Source: Pseudomonadota bacterium (GTDB taxonomy: Bacteria; Pseudomonadota; Gammaproteobacteria; Legionellales; Legionellaceae). Taken from it: 32,339 nucleotides of DNA. The notes below the pieces were generated by a model. It made no database searches. It was not told the origin of the DNA and saw only the letters and a program-made list of their open reading frames with translations. The first letter of the stretch is position 1. Each line of letters starts with the position of its first letter. Positions 1 through 9,195 of the stretch are shown one piece after another. The position numbers and the translations under genes are program-made. Where the stretch lies: assembly GCA_020051095.1 (NCBI GenBank), contig JAGVJN010000030.1, positions 1-32,339 of the forward strand. Reading direction: 5' to 3'.

Positions 1-1666
1 ATTGCCATTGATAAGCGGTGGTGGTTTCGCCATCGGGATCGCTGATATTGATTAACGATGCGGTGAGGGTTCCACCTTCTTCGGCATTGCCGGTGACATC
101 GAGTGTGCCGGTTGTTTCATCATCGACATTGGCAATCGCTGCTGTTAATTCGGAGGTTAGGGATTCTAGCGTACCATGTCCATCGGTGTAAGAAACAGTT
201 ACTGACATTTGGGCACCAACATCCGCATCGCCTAAGGTATAGGTCGACGCGATTGCGCCACTGATATCGTTACCATTGCGATGCCATTGATAGTTAAACT
301 CTCCCAATCCATCTTCATCATCAATTGCTGCGATATTGGCAGTTAGTGTTTGATCTTCTGCTAAGTTGCCGGTGATGGTGACATTTCCCGTAGGTAAATC
401 GTTTACATCTTGGATATTTATCGTGATTATTGCGTTATCAGTTTCTCCAAAACTATCAGAGACTTGGACTGCTAAAGTAAAGCTTGTGACGGTTTCATAA
501 TCCAATAGAACGCCGTTAACAACCGTGATGACGCCTGTTGTGGCATTGATACCGAAGATTCCAAGACCAGTCCCGCCACTCAACGTATAGGATAAGCTAT
601 CAGCGGGTAAGTCAGGATCGCTGGCAATGACGGTGCCTACAATCGTGCCATTGTTACTATTTTCATTGACACTAAAATCTTGGGGCTGAATCTCAGGGGG
701 AAGGTTTGTGTTTCCTTCGATGGTGACATAGATAAACTCCCAGCCGATTGCTTTTAGATTAAACCCATATCCACCCCCAACGTTCTCGAAATTTAGATAG
801 GAACTTGGGTTGCAAACAGAATCTATATAAGATTCAATGGCTGCTTTTTGAAGGCTAGAGGAGGCTTCGATATATAAAGTGTCTCCTAGCTTTTGACTAC
901 CACCGACATAAAGATCACAGTCATTTAAGTTGTCCGAAATGTTATAGTAACCAATGTCGTCGCCACGGCCTGCGTCGATAAAATCAGATCCGGATCCACC
1001 GCGCACTGAGTCATCACCGTTGCCTCCTAGAATGATATCATTGCCGCTTCCACCATCAATAATGTCATTGCCGCTACCACCAATTAATAAATCATTTCCC
1101 TCGCCGCCATAGATTAAATCATTTTGATTCCCGCCAATGATTTTATCGTGTCCTGAGCCGCCAAGAATCGTAGCCCCTGTTGTGATGTCGGAAACGAAAA
1201 TCGTATCATTCCCGGAGCCACCATCCACATAGACTTGGCCATTAACATCGGTTATTTTGATGTGATCCGAGCCGCTATCTCCATCGACGTTGACATCACC
1301 AGTCACATCATCAATAAATACTGTGTCGATACCGCTACCCGCATCGACTGTGACATCTCCTTTGACGTCATCGATATGAGTGTTATCGTTGCCGCTACCC
1401 CCTTCGACTATTACATCGCCAGTGATATCATTTATTGTGATTTTATCGTTACCAGAACCGGCATCGATTATATGATTAGTGCCTGTCACATCGTCTAAAA
1501 CGATTTTATCGTTACCATTGCCTGTATCAATAGTGACATTACCATTAACATCGTTAACTGATATGTTGTCATTACCAGATAAAGTGTTAATGGAAATATC
1601 GCCATTAACACCATCGACGATTATTTTTTTGCTAGACGATTTGCTGGCTTTTCCAGAGTTTGACAT
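1..1666 (-). CDS. RTX/cadherin/Ig-like repeat protein, N-terminal 555 residues (runs off window)
   Basis: The minus strand is open from ATG at 1666-1664 to the window edge, and the C-terminal part lies outside. There is no signal peptide. Residues about 19-160 are seven copies of a 20-residue unit with the pattern D-V-x-G-D-V-x-V-D-x-G-S-G-N-D. Residues about 168-238 are eight RTX nonapeptides (GGxGNDxxx), the calcium-binding beta-roll type. A linker is followed by a cadherin-like domain (about 323-423) ending in the calcium-binding DVND. From 424 there are Ig-like repeats with NYQWHRNG and a YTLGDADVGA motif; a second copy starts near 519. This architecture is typical of giant adhesins or type I-secreted RTX proteins, whose secretion signal is C-terminal and cannot be seen here. 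Placing the RTX block at the N-terminus is less usual. The gene is downstream of the desaturase on the same strand, with a 234-bp AT-rich gap. Domain calls are firm; the biological role (adhesion, biofilm or toxin) is inferred. Confidence 0.85.
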   Translation of the reverse strand, partial: MSNSGKASKSSSKKIIVDGVNGDISINTLSGNDNISVNDVNGNVTIDTGNGNDKIVLDDVTGTNHIIDAGSGNDKITINDITGDVIVEGGSGNDNTHIDDVKGDVTVDAGSGIDTVFIDDVTGDVNVDGDSGSDHIKITDVNGQVYVDGGSGNDTIFVSDITTGATILGGSGHDKIIGGNQNDLIYGGEGNDLLIGGSGNDIIDGGSGNDIILGGNGDDSVRGGSGSDFIDAGRGDDIGYYNISDNLNDCDLYVGGSQKLGDTLYIEASSSLQKAAIESYIDSVCNPSSYLNFENVGGGYGFNLKAIGWEFIYVTIEGNTNLPPEIQPQDFSVNENSNNGTIVGTVIASDPDLPADSLSYTLSGGTGLGIFGINATTGVITVVNGVLLDYETVTSFTLAVQVSDSFGETDNAIITINIQDVNDLPTGNVTITGNLAEDQTLTANIAAIDDEDGLGEFNYQWHRNGNDISGAIASTYTLGDADVGAQMSVTVSYTDGHGTLESLTSELTAAIANVDDETTGTLDVTGNAEEGGTLTASLINISDPDGETTTAYQWQ

Positions 1667-1900
1667 GACGTTTGGCCTCAAACATATTGATAATGTCGCA
1701 CCGGAAGTCGTGTATGTCCTTGTCAATACACGGTAGCCGTCACAATTGACAGATAGAATTAAACTGCACAAACACTATGATTAAAAATTAATCAATATAT
1801 ATAAATCTAGCATATCCAAGCTAAATTTCCAGGGATTTTATAAAAAAAAAAAGAAGACTAAATCAGAAATATGCTCATAACAAAAAGTGTTTCATTTTTA

Positions 1901-2860
1901 TTATTGGTGATAATGTGAATCATTCTCTAAACTGCTTTCTATCGTGTGTAATTTCTGATTTCTACTTGTGTGATATATACGCTTTAGCTCAACTTTGGCA
2001 AGCCCCAATTTATAGAGTAAAACAATATAAAACCAGCCCAAATCATATTCGTTTCGTCGTCTTGAGAATCTTGGGGATCGGGGGTTCTTGTGATGGTTAT
2101 TGTGTAGCTCTTCACCCGAGATAAGCACGCCAAACCGGGAGATGTTACGTGAATTATCATCCGTATTGTAATTACGATACCCGGTGTGATGCCCCAGCCC
2201 ATTAATGACAAAATTTTGGGCGAATATTTGAGAAACCATCAACATAGTCCAGCAAGGTATCCCCCATAAGCCAAACAGAAGGATAAAAAGCAGGAGGGAA
2301 AATAAGATACCAAATCGATGAGAATATAGCTTTCTCTCTAACCAATCATTATCACGAATGACACCCAATTGTTTCACAGCTTGGAGTGTGAAAGCTTCAT
2401 TATAGATTTCAATGCCATGCGTGAGCTGTTTGTTTAACCCAATTGCCACAGGGCTGTGGGGATCTTTTTCTGTTTCAGTATGTTGATGATGATATCGATG
2501 GACAGCCACCCAATGAGTCCGATCGATGCCAGAAATAAACCATAACCAAAAACGAAAAAAATGACGCATGGGTTTAGCATAGCGGATGCCTCGATGGGTT
2601 TCACTTCGATGGAGATAAATGGAAATGACAACCATGCTAATATGAAAAGCCAAGCATGTCGTAGCTAGGATTATCCATGGGTTATTACCAATCATGCCAT
2701 AGTTTATTTTCGGGAATAAATAAGAGATATACCAGGTAAGAAGTACCATTGCGATGGCAATGACCTTTACTTTTTTGTATAACGGCCATCGATACCAATG
2801 TCTCATAGGTGCGCCAATAACACCAATGAGGCTATATACTGCAAGTCTAAAATTCACCAT
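1901..2860 (-). CDS. Membrane fatty-acid (acyl-CoA delta-9 type) desaturase
   Basis: This 319-residue integral membrane di-iron desaturase introduces a double bond into fatty acyl chains and so adjusts membrane fluidity. The three histidine boxes are present: H84-R-S-E-T-H89, H121-R-Y-H-H125 and H253-N-N-H-H257. The conserved N220-G-L-G-H224 lies before box 3. Hydrophobic stretches at about 33-50, 62-82 and 185-215 fit the four-helix fold with the boxes facing the cytoplasm. Length matches the bacterial delta-9 family. ATG at 2860-2858 follows an AAGGG ribosome site 8 nt upstream. The exact substrate (acyl-CoA or phospholipid-bound chain) cannot be told from sequence. It appears to be a single-gene unit; a T-rich run on the minus strand near 1840-1860 follows the stop, but without a clear hairpin. 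Confidence 0.93.
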   Translation of the reverse strand: MVNFRLAVYSLIGVIGAPMRHWYRWPLYKKVKVIAIAMVLLTWYISYLFPKINYGMIGNNPWIILATTCLAFHISMVVISIYLHRSETHRGIRYAKPMRHFFRFWLWFISGIDRTHWVAVHRYHHQHTETEKDPHSPVAIGLNKQLTHGIEIYNEAFTLQAVKQLGVIRDNDWLERKLYSHRFGILFSLLLFILLFGLWGIPCWTMLMVSQIFAQNFVINGLGHHTGYRNYNTDDNSRNISRFGVLISGEELHNNHHKNPRSPRFSRRRNEYDLGWFYIVLLYKLGLAKVELKRIYHTSRNQKLHTIESSLENDSHYHQ

Positions 2861-2960
2861 GACTTATACCCTTCAAAAGGCACGTAATATACTCATTGGT
2901 GGGAATGAATATTATACCCTGTAAGTGTAGAATAAGCGCACATAATAATCAAAATAATTG

Positions 2961-4001
2961 CTACTGAATTGGCCTTTTGTGAATGTTGGCTTGATTCTCA
3001 ATAAAAGATGTCACTTCCCGATTGTTATCTTCCATGATGCGTGGAAAGATATATTCAACGGCTTCTTTGTTGAAAACACTACTTGCTATCTGCCGGCCAT
3101 GAATATCGGTTATTGGTGTGTTGTCTGATTGGACCGCATGCAACAGGGAGCGGGCATCAATCACGTAATACCCCTTTCTTTCTGAGTATCGTCCCACGGT
3201 ATTTTGGGCATGGTATTTCAATTGTGAATAGGTATGAAGATGACGTAAAACATCCCAAGCTTCTTCGATGGTGGATACTGAAAAAGCTTGTTGAGGACTT
3301 ATTAGCAGTTGTCCTTTGTGACTGAGGCGGTCATAGTCTTTGCTTAATTCCGCCAAAACTTGGTTTAAACGTTGTTGCTGGTCTTGCCAGTAAGCCTCAA
3401 ATTGCTCATCTTTAGGTGCCTGATTGAGGTGTTGATGCAGGAAACTGCCGAGTTTTTCCCAAAAAAGCGCAGTAGGGGTTAGTTGGGTTGCAAGTTTATC
3501 CAGGGCTTCTTCTGAGATGTCGGAAACAAGGCCTGTAAACGTAACATAGGCAAATTTACTGGGGCTATCATGGATCAGTGTACTTTCGCTAACAATCTCC
3601 AGCGGGTGAGGTTCATCGTTTATCATTAGCCAGAAAAATTGACTAGCAAAGGGCAGGGCAGTATCAATCGCCATAACTCCATAAGTTTCTTCTCCAAACT
3701 CTTCTTGCAACTGAGAAAGAAAAGGGGCTTTTAGGTTTTCAATTTTGCCGCCAATAACAGTTAATAAACGATTTGCTCTTGGGCCTGCTAGTAGGTAATA
3801 CTTTCCTTGGCTTGTAAAAAGTATCTGAAGCCCTGTTCCATTGGGGATCTGGCTAATCTGATCTTGGTTTGATAGGTAGTATTCTTCGGGTGAATTCATT
3901 GGATTAACATAGGCAACCCAATCTTTCGATTCCAGCGTCGAAGCCCCTGAATTGAAAGAAAAAAATAGAAAAGACAGAACAAGTAGGCTGGGTAAACGCA
4001 T
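2961..4001 (-). CDS. Exported protein with degenerate Nudix-like box
   Basis: The 346-residue product starts with a signal peptide (about residues 1-21, hydrophobic LLVLSFLFFSF, then small residues), so it should be periplasmic or secreted. Residues about 57-110 resemble the start of a Nudix hydrolase: a strand pair with GKYYLLAGP, then G84-G-K-I-E88 and Q99-E-E-F-G-E. Compared with the canonical box (GGxxE...RELxEExG) the spacing is three residues short and the conserved Arg is missing, so the box is degenerate and activity is uncertain. The C-terminal half is helical and unrecognised. The start follows an AGGGA site. The gene diverges from the exported HAD protein gene at 4155, and a 20-bp palindrome lies between them. 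Alternative reading: an exported protein with chance similarity to Nudix. Confidence 0.6.
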   Translation of the reverse strand: MRLPSLLVLSFLFFSFNSGASTLESKDWVAYVNPMNSPEEYYLSNQDQISQIPNGTGLQILFTSQGKYYLLAGPRANRLLTVIGGKIENLKAPFLSQLQEEFGEETYGVMAIDTALPFASQFFWLMINDEPHPLEIVSESTLIHDSPSKFAYVTFTGLVSDISEEALDKLATQLTPTALFWEKLGSFLHQHLNQAPKDEQFEAYWQDQQQRLNQVLAELSKDYDRLSHKGQLLISPQQAFSVSTIEEAWDVLRHLHTYSQLKYHAQNTVGRYSERKGYYVIDARSLLHAVQSDNTPITDIHGRQIASSVFNKEAVEYIFPRIMEDNNREVTSFIENQANIHKRPIQ

Positions 4002-4064
4002 GATATATCCCTATCAATAAAATTGACTAAGGTAACTGAAACGACGTCTGAATGCGAAGAAAAT

Positions 4065-4084
4065 TTGTAACAATGTTGTTACAA
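4065..4084. promoter_or_regulatory. Perfect 9+2+9 bp inverted repeat, candidate operator
   Basis: TTGTAACAA at 4065-4073 and its exact reverse complement TTGTTACAA at 4076-4084 are separated by TG. It sits in the 153-bp gap between two divergent genes for exported proteins, 64 bp before the minus-strand start and 70 bp before the plus-strand start. Size and symmetry suit a dimeric repressor or activator site. No T-run follows, so a terminator is unlikely. The regulator is unknown. Confidence 0.5.
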
Positions 4085-4154
4085 TTCCAAGCTCGTTTTT
4101 ATCAAAGAAAAACACTAAACTGCCGACTCACCGAACCATAACAAAAGGATTATT

Positions 4155-6179
4155 GTGAAACGGTTTATTGTTATTGTCCTAATGATGCTAGTTTCGCACT
4201 TTGCAGGCGCACAAGCTTCTGTTGATGATCATTTTCCCCGCAGCCATTTGCTGTTTACAGACCCGTTTGAGGATACTGACGATCTGTTTGCTATCCTCGT
4301 TTCTCTCAAGCAAGCGTTGGATTCAAACGAGCCATGGTATATCATCACTGCCAATGAAATCCTTGATGAAAACGGTCAAGGATTCAGAGCAATGGCCTTA
4401 TCGCAGTGGTTAATCAATCTCGCTTCCGATGAGAGTTCACCATTGCTAAAAAATAACCGTGAAAAACTGAAGTCTGCCCTGCAATCAAAGCGAATTTCTA
4501 TCATTCAGGGCCTTCAATATGAGCCTTTTCAACGCGATTTTGACCATCAGCAGCAAACGGGTCAAGGCGATACGCATTTTTATGCCATGTCTTTGGCGCA
4601 ACAGTTCAAAGCCAAAAATCGGCAAGCGCCTTTCATGACATTACAACATTTGCGGGAAAAAATGCTTACTAACCCGTCAAAACTATCCATCGTAGGCATA
4701 GCAAGCGCTAAGGATATAGCGGCTTTTTTTAGCGGTACACCCGCTTTGTTTGAGGATGGGTTTGTAGGAAATGGGGATGCCCAGGCACAAATTGCTCAAG
4801 CCAAAGCCTATTACCAGCTTAAACTTTCTCAGGCGTTAGCATCGTATCATCAATCACAATCCGCACAGTCGTTGGTTAGTCGAACCGAACAGCTTTGGCA
4901 GATGTCAGGCGGATTACAGGGACAAGAAGAGTACAATGAACGTTTATCGCGGATTGCTAACGATTATTTAAACCGAGTTTTTCAAACGCCAATTCACGGC
5001 ATCACACCTATCAACACCACGGCTTTATTACACCCGATGCTTGAGTATTTAAAACCAGGTCAAACCATGACATGGCCTATCGATGCGAGGATAGCACACT
5101 TTTCTTACTTGGAAGCTATGTGGCAGGAACATTTGTTTGGGTCGCCTCCGCTGCATATGCCTGGGTATTATGATAAGTTCTCCCACCTCGAATCGGCACA
5201 CACACTGAATCATGATCTGTTGGCTTTGATTGAATCAGGACATCGTTTGAAAATCCCCATTCGCTGCCAAATGGCCTATCAGTTCAATGCCAAAAAGCAA
5301 CGAGTCAAGCGGTCTTATACGTGTAACGTGGTTGGCAAAGATATGCCCACCTGTACTAATGATGACTGTTTCACCTTGCATGTTAGCCCGGAAACTCAAG
5401 CAATCCTACAAGAATCAGATGAATCTGTATCGGCTCGTTTTCGCATAAATCAGACCACCGATCGCGTTTTGACCGATGCCCTTTATGTCCTATTTGGCCT
5501 GCCTTATGACCGGATAAGCTTGTTTGATTTTGATGGTACTATCACCGTAGATGAATCGTTCACCCATCCTATCGATGATCCACAAGCTGTTTTCGAAAAT
5601 ACCAAGACGGATATTGACGTTTATTTAAGAAAAGACGGGGCGATATTTGCGATTAATTCATTTATTGATGCGCCAGATAATGTGCTTGTTTATCTACAAT
5701 CGATTTTTCATCAGCCGCCTAAACTGCTTTGGCAAAAGCCTTATCAATTGTTTAATGAGAAACGAGGCAAAGAAGTGGTCGCATTTTACTTATCTAAATA
5801 TACCATTGAAGGGTTACCAACGCCGATTTATATGACGAATTTGCCTAGACTAAATCCAGAGCGCGACCCAGAAACTGGGGAGAAAAATATCGAATACCAT
5901 ATGGCGCGCGAGGTGTTAGCTTCCACTGGTAAGAATCTTCCGTCTAAAATCATCGTGGAGCATCTAGTCGACGATGGTGTCATTTCCGATGATGCATTCA
6001 CTTATTTTTATGATGACAGCGAAGAAAATGCTCAGTTTGCTTTAATGCTAACCTTATTAGGCCACACGGTTCAAAGTTATCTGGTGACAGCACACATCAA
6101 ACCTTTCGTTGCTAACCCTTTGAATAGCCCAGGACTTCTAAATAACTTCCCTCAATTGTGTGACCGAAGGGCGGGATAG
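4155..6179 (+). CDS. Exported two-domain protein: nucleoside-hydrolase-like N-terminus, HAD-like C-terminus
   Basis: GTG start at 4155 has AAGGA 7 nt upstream. The 674-residue product begins with a signal peptide (MKRFIVIVLMMLVSHFAGAQA). Residues 34-47 (FTDPFEDTDDLFAI) resemble the Asp-rich calcium-binding motif of inosine-uridine nucleoside hydrolases, with two extra residues. Residues about 175-205 (SIVGIASAKDIAAFFSG) resemble the GPLTN region of that family. The C-terminal domain is HAD-like: L-F-D458-F-D460-G-T motif I, P-I-Y-M-T561 motif II and Y-D620-D-S-E-E motif IV, which suggests a phosphatase such as a nucleotidase. If both domains are active, one exported protein could dephosphorylate a nucleotide and then release the base. 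The HAD part is well supported; the N-terminal assignment is tentative. An outer-membrane barrel gene follows 102 bp downstream with no evident terminator between. Confidence 0.72.
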   Translation: MKRFIVIVLMMLVSHFAGAQASVDDHFPRSHLLFTDPFEDTDDLFAILVSLKQALDSNEPWYIITANEILDENGQGFRAMALSQWLINLASDESSPLLKNNREKLKSALQSKRISIIQGLQYEPFQRDFDHQQQTGQGDTHFYAMSLAQQFKAKNRQAPFMTLQHLREKMLTNPSKLSIVGIASAKDIAAFFSGTPALFEDGFVGNGDAQAQIAQAKAYYQLKLSQALASYHQSQSAQSLVSRTEQLWQMSGGLQGQEEYNERLSRIANDYLNRVFQTPIHGITPINTTALLHPMLEYLKPGQTMTWPIDARIAHFSYLEAMWQEHLFGSPPLHMPGYYDKFSHLESAHTLNHDLLALIESGHRLKIPIRCQMAYQFNAKKQRVKRSYTCNVVGKDMPTCTNDDCFTLHVSPETQAILQESDESVSARFRINQTTDRVLTDALYVLFGLPYDRISLFDFDGTITVDESFTHPIDDPQAVFENTKTDIDVYLRKDGAIFAINSFIDAPDNVLVYLQSIFHQPPKLLWQKPYQLFNEKRGKEVVAFYLSKYTIEGLPTPIYMTNLPRLNPERDPETGEKNIEYHMAREVLASTGKNLPSKIIVEHLVDDGVISDDAFTYFYDDSEENAQFALMLTLLGHTVQSYLVTAHIKPFVANPLNSPGLLNNFPQLCDRRAG

Positions 6180-6281
6180 AAGAAGGAAAGATTATAGTGA
6201 TACATCGGGTATATACCCACAGCAGACATATGGACAAGTAGCGATACGGTGAAATATCATTTTATTCTGATAAAGCCTAGT

Positions 6282-7145
6282 ATGACCAGCATAAAAGAAT
6301 GGACCAAACCGATTCAACGAAATCCGACACGCTGGTATCGAACTTTTCGATTGAGCGTTTTTGGCATATTGATTGGTTTGGGTTTGATTTTTGTCTCACC
6401 GGGCACCTTTGCCGAAATTCCCCTATGTAGCGGTCCAAATAATTTATTGTCCTTGAGTGATAGGCCTTCAGTTGCATCCAGTAGTTGTACCGTTGGGACA
6501 AAGTCAATCGTTGTTGAATCGGGATTTGAAAGGGATAAAACGCTTCAAAATACTGAGCATCGCATCTACCCCAATAGTGATCTTCGTTATGGGCTGTCTG
6601 AAATGAGCGAATTGGATATCCTTCCATCCGCATACAACAGGTATCAAAAACCCACTGATTCAGGGTTTGGGATAACGACTATCGGATACAGACGAATTGC
6701 CTATCATGATACCAACCAGATAGTTACCTTTTTAGGATTTATACGACTACCTTCCGGCAGCCGTATTTGGGGGAGTCGAAAAGGGGGATTTCAGTTGAAA
6801 GGTATTTATACACACAGCCTTCCATCGGGGTTTGGTTTTACTACGATTGCCGATGTCTCATTATTTTCAGACCCGCCTATTTCGGGAGGAAAATCGTATT
6901 ATAGTTTTAATCCTATCGGATTAATTAGTTGGTCACCCATCGACCCGATACAAATTTATTGGGAGGTTTATTCTCAAAGCAAAACGGACTCGGAATCAGG
7001 CTGGGGTGTCAATGGGGATATTGGGCTCATGATTCTTTTAAGCAAAAATCTCATGGTGGATTTGAACTACGGACACCGAATAGCCGGTGCTCTATCGGAT
7101 TTACATCACTATGTGGGTTGTGGTCTGGTTGTACGGTTAGCATAA
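6282..7145 (+). CDS. Outer-membrane beta-barrel protein (phenol-degradation MetA-like transporter family)
   Basis: The reading frame is open from GTG at 6249; ATG at 6282 is preferred because it shortens an overlong signal-peptide n-region, though neither start has a good ribosome site. From 6282 the product has 287 residues: a basic n-region, a hydrophobic core (SVFGILIGLGLIFVSPG) and a likely cleavage after TFA. The mature protein begins with a Cys-containing segment, then the pattern VESGFERD...DLRYGLSEMSELDIL, which matches the conserved start of the MetA-type barrel family. Alternating hydrophobic strands fill the rest, and the protein ends in an aromatic-poor VVRLA rather than the usual Phe. 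Function in that family is poorly defined (outer-membrane transport). It is probably co-transcribed with the upstream HAD protein gene. A second protein of similar type is encoded at 27695-28594. Confidence 0.65.
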   Translation: MTSIKEWTKPIQRNPTRWYRTFRLSVFGILIGLGLIFVSPGTFAEIPLCSGPNNLLSLSDRPSVASSSCTVGTKSIVVESGFERDKTLQNTEHRIYPNSDLRYGLSEMSELDILPSAYNRYQKPTDSGFGITTIGYRRIAYHDTNQIVTFLGFIRLPSGSRIWGSRKGGFQLKGIYTHSLPSGFGFTTIADVSLFSDPPISGGKSYYSFNPIGLISWSPIDPIQIYWEVYSQSKTDSESGWGVNGDIGLMILLSKNLMVDLNYGHRIAGALSDLHHYVGCGLVVRLA

Positions 7146-7358
7146 TAATTATGACAAGGTGTGTGCAAGTAATCGGGATATCGATACTTGTTAATTCTTA
7201 TACAATGTTTTATTGTTGGAGGAAGTTAAAATCGGTTGTATGGTGAGAACCAGGTAATTCTTATTCTAGGAGTGCTCTTGGGCTAGCTTGTGTGTTTCTA
7301 TATTGATAAGTCATGTCGATGGAGATGTATTGTTGTTTAACCAGGAAGGATGTTACCA

Positions 7359-9008
7359 ATGAAAATTTCAGATTTAAAAAACGCGTTGGAGGGGTATGAT
7401 GCAAAGAGTGGTTTTGGCAGATACTTCAAAGATGAACCACATATCAAAGAGTTAAGAGACTTTCGTAAAACACTCGGCGATTCGGATAGAGAATTATCGC
7501 CAGAAGAATTATTAGCCACCGTCCACATTGGATTGGGTAAGAAAAGTGAGAATGGTTCGGCGAGTTGCCAGACGTTTGATGGGATTTTTGCAGCACTCGG
7601 AGGGAAAAGCATCTTCACCAAACTGCAAAATGAAAACTTATTAAACAAAAATACCGTATGGATTATTTCTCAGTTAGCATCTCAATCTGACGAACCCGTC
7701 TCAAAAATCACTAACGAATTTGCAAGCATCAAACCTACCCTAACCACTATTAGCCAATCACTCAGCCATAATCCTCCTATGGGTTTGATAATCAGGCTAC
7801 TTTCCCAGAATCAACAGCTTGATGTGGCTGTTTTGTACCAATTATCATCCGTTAACAATAAAGAAATCCTGCTATTACATGAGTGTTTATCCCTTCTTTA
7901 CTCGACTAATGCAAAACTGTTCAATGCCACAAATATCAGTTCGTGCATCCAAATTTCATTCAACCCAAAAGCCCTAGAAAATTTCCTTCATATACTCAAA
8001 GCGAGCTGCCAAAACAAACGCCTTGATCAACAACTCCTGAGTGAGGTGTTTACTAAAAAACATGAATTGTCATTATTTACTATTTCAGATAAGTCGATAG
8101 AATATCTGAAAAAAATACAATGTGACCTCGAACCAATCCTATTTTATCTTTTATTACATCCCCACGTTGACATGGATAACATCATCGACAGGTTGGCCAC
8201 ACTCAATCTGGCGAGCAATGAGCAAACCTTGATTTTGCTTCAGGCTTTGCTGAAGGATTATTCGCATCATGACAATATTTTGTCAGGGGTTAAAACACTT
8301 TCTAGTGCTAACAAATGTTATTTTAATAGTGTCATATCTCACCCAATATACGCACTAGATATTGCAAAAACCTTTGAATTACTGACAAGCAATGAGTTCT
8401 CAAATCGTTTTAAAACAATATATGAAAATATATTGAAAACCGGGGATAAATACGCAGACAATTTATTGAGCCTTCTCAACTTGTTTCAAGCGAGTGGCTT
8501 TTTGATTGAAAAAAATATCAGTTGGGCGTTAGATAATTATGAAAAATCGCGGGATATTTCATTATGCGTCCAATTGCTGCAAAATCACACACTGTGCAAG
8601 CAAAAAAATTTAGATCGACTGATTCAAACGAGGGGGGCAATGAATTTGATCCAAATAACATTGCAGTTGCTGTCCAAAAACCGATTACTTAATCAAAGTA
8701 ACTTCGATGTTTTTTTAGATGCCGTTGATATGTTTGATAGCCATCATCTCAAATTAGCCGTGAATCGATTGACGGAAATAGACGTTGATCGCCAATTAAA
8801 TCAATATAATTTTCGCCTTGTGTTAGACAATCCCACCGAATTGGTATCCTCCAAAGGCCATGAAATGGATGAAGAGGATAGTTTGTCGAACGAATCAAGC
8901 GATGAGTACGATTTTCCAACGAGTGCTCTACAAACACATTCAATTTTCTCCGAGGAAGTCAGAGACGATCGTTCTGGGAGCTATCCATGGTATCGAATGT
9001 TTGGATAG
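7359..9008 (+). CDS. Alpha-helical-repeat protein, effector-like, function unknown
   Basis: An ATG exists at 7350, but AGGAAGG (7343-7349) abuts it directly; ATG at 7359 is correctly spaced, giving 549 residues starting MKISDLKNALEG. No signal peptide or membrane segment is seen. The body is almost wholly helical, with a recurring hydrophobic motif of the form LxxNxLLNxxNFxxxL: for example NENLLNKNTVWIISQL near residue 95 and SKNRLLNQSNFDVFLDAV near 445. These are spaced like solenoid repeats that bind proteins. The C-terminus is acidic and Ser-rich (DEEDSLSNESSDEYD), then hydrophobic and aromatic. Soluble helical-repeat proteins with such tails are frequent among Legionella and Coxiella Dot/Icm substrates, so an effector role is possible but inferred. 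No PmrA-like box was seen upstream. Base use is like the neighbours. Confidence 0.7.
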   Translation: MKISDLKNALEGYDAKSGFGRYFKDEPHIKELRDFRKTLGDSDRELSPEELLATVHIGLGKKSENGSASCQTFDGIFAALGGKSIFTKLQNENLLNKNTVWIISQLASQSDEPVSKITNEFASIKPTLTTISQSLSHNPPMGLIIRLLSQNQQLDVAVLYQLSSVNNKEILLLHECLSLLYSTNAKLFNATNISSCIQISFNPKALENFLHILKASCQNKRLDQQLLSEVFTKKHELSLFTISDKSIEYLKKIQCDLEPILFYLLLHPHVDMDNIIDRLATLNLASNEQTLILLQALLKDYSHHDNILSGVKTLSSANKCYFNSVISHPIYALDIAKTFELLTSNEFSNRFKTIYENILKTGDKYADNLLSLLNLFQASGFLIEKNISWALDNYEKSRDISLCVQLLQNHTLCKQKNLDRLIQTRGAMNLIQITLQLLSKNRLLNQSNFDVFLDAVDMFDSHHLKLAVNRLTEIDVDRQLNQYNFRLVLDNPTELVSSKGHEMDEEDSLSNESSDEYDFPTSALQTHSIFSEEVRDDRSGSYPWYRMFG

Positions 9009-9138
9009 ACTAGTTGGAACTATCCAAACTTGGAAATAATGCGTTCTTGAGACTAAGCCAAAAAAGTATGTAGCCCAGCTCTCAGTGATCCTGAATTTTT
9101 TTTATTCAGTAAACAAAAATTTAGCAACCCAAAGAAAG

Positions 9139-9195
9139 CTCCCTCGCCCGCGATAGGAATTCTAAGAGTAAAATTTTGCTCGCGGGGTTGGGGAG
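9139..9195. repeat. Imperfect GC-rich inverted repeat
   Basis: An arm at 9139-9153 (CTCCCTCGCCCGCGA) pairs imperfectly with 9180-9195 (ending GGTTGGGGAG). It overlaps the 3' end of the decayed minus-strand gene. It resembles, without being identical to, the GC-rich palindrome at 19855-19882, so it may belong to the same class of intergenic repeats. Confidence 0.4.

Noticed and set aside
1235..1736. Plus-strand ORFs within the RTX gene
   Set aside because: They are antisense shadows of the RTX repeats; their regular repeats simply mirror the coding repeats.
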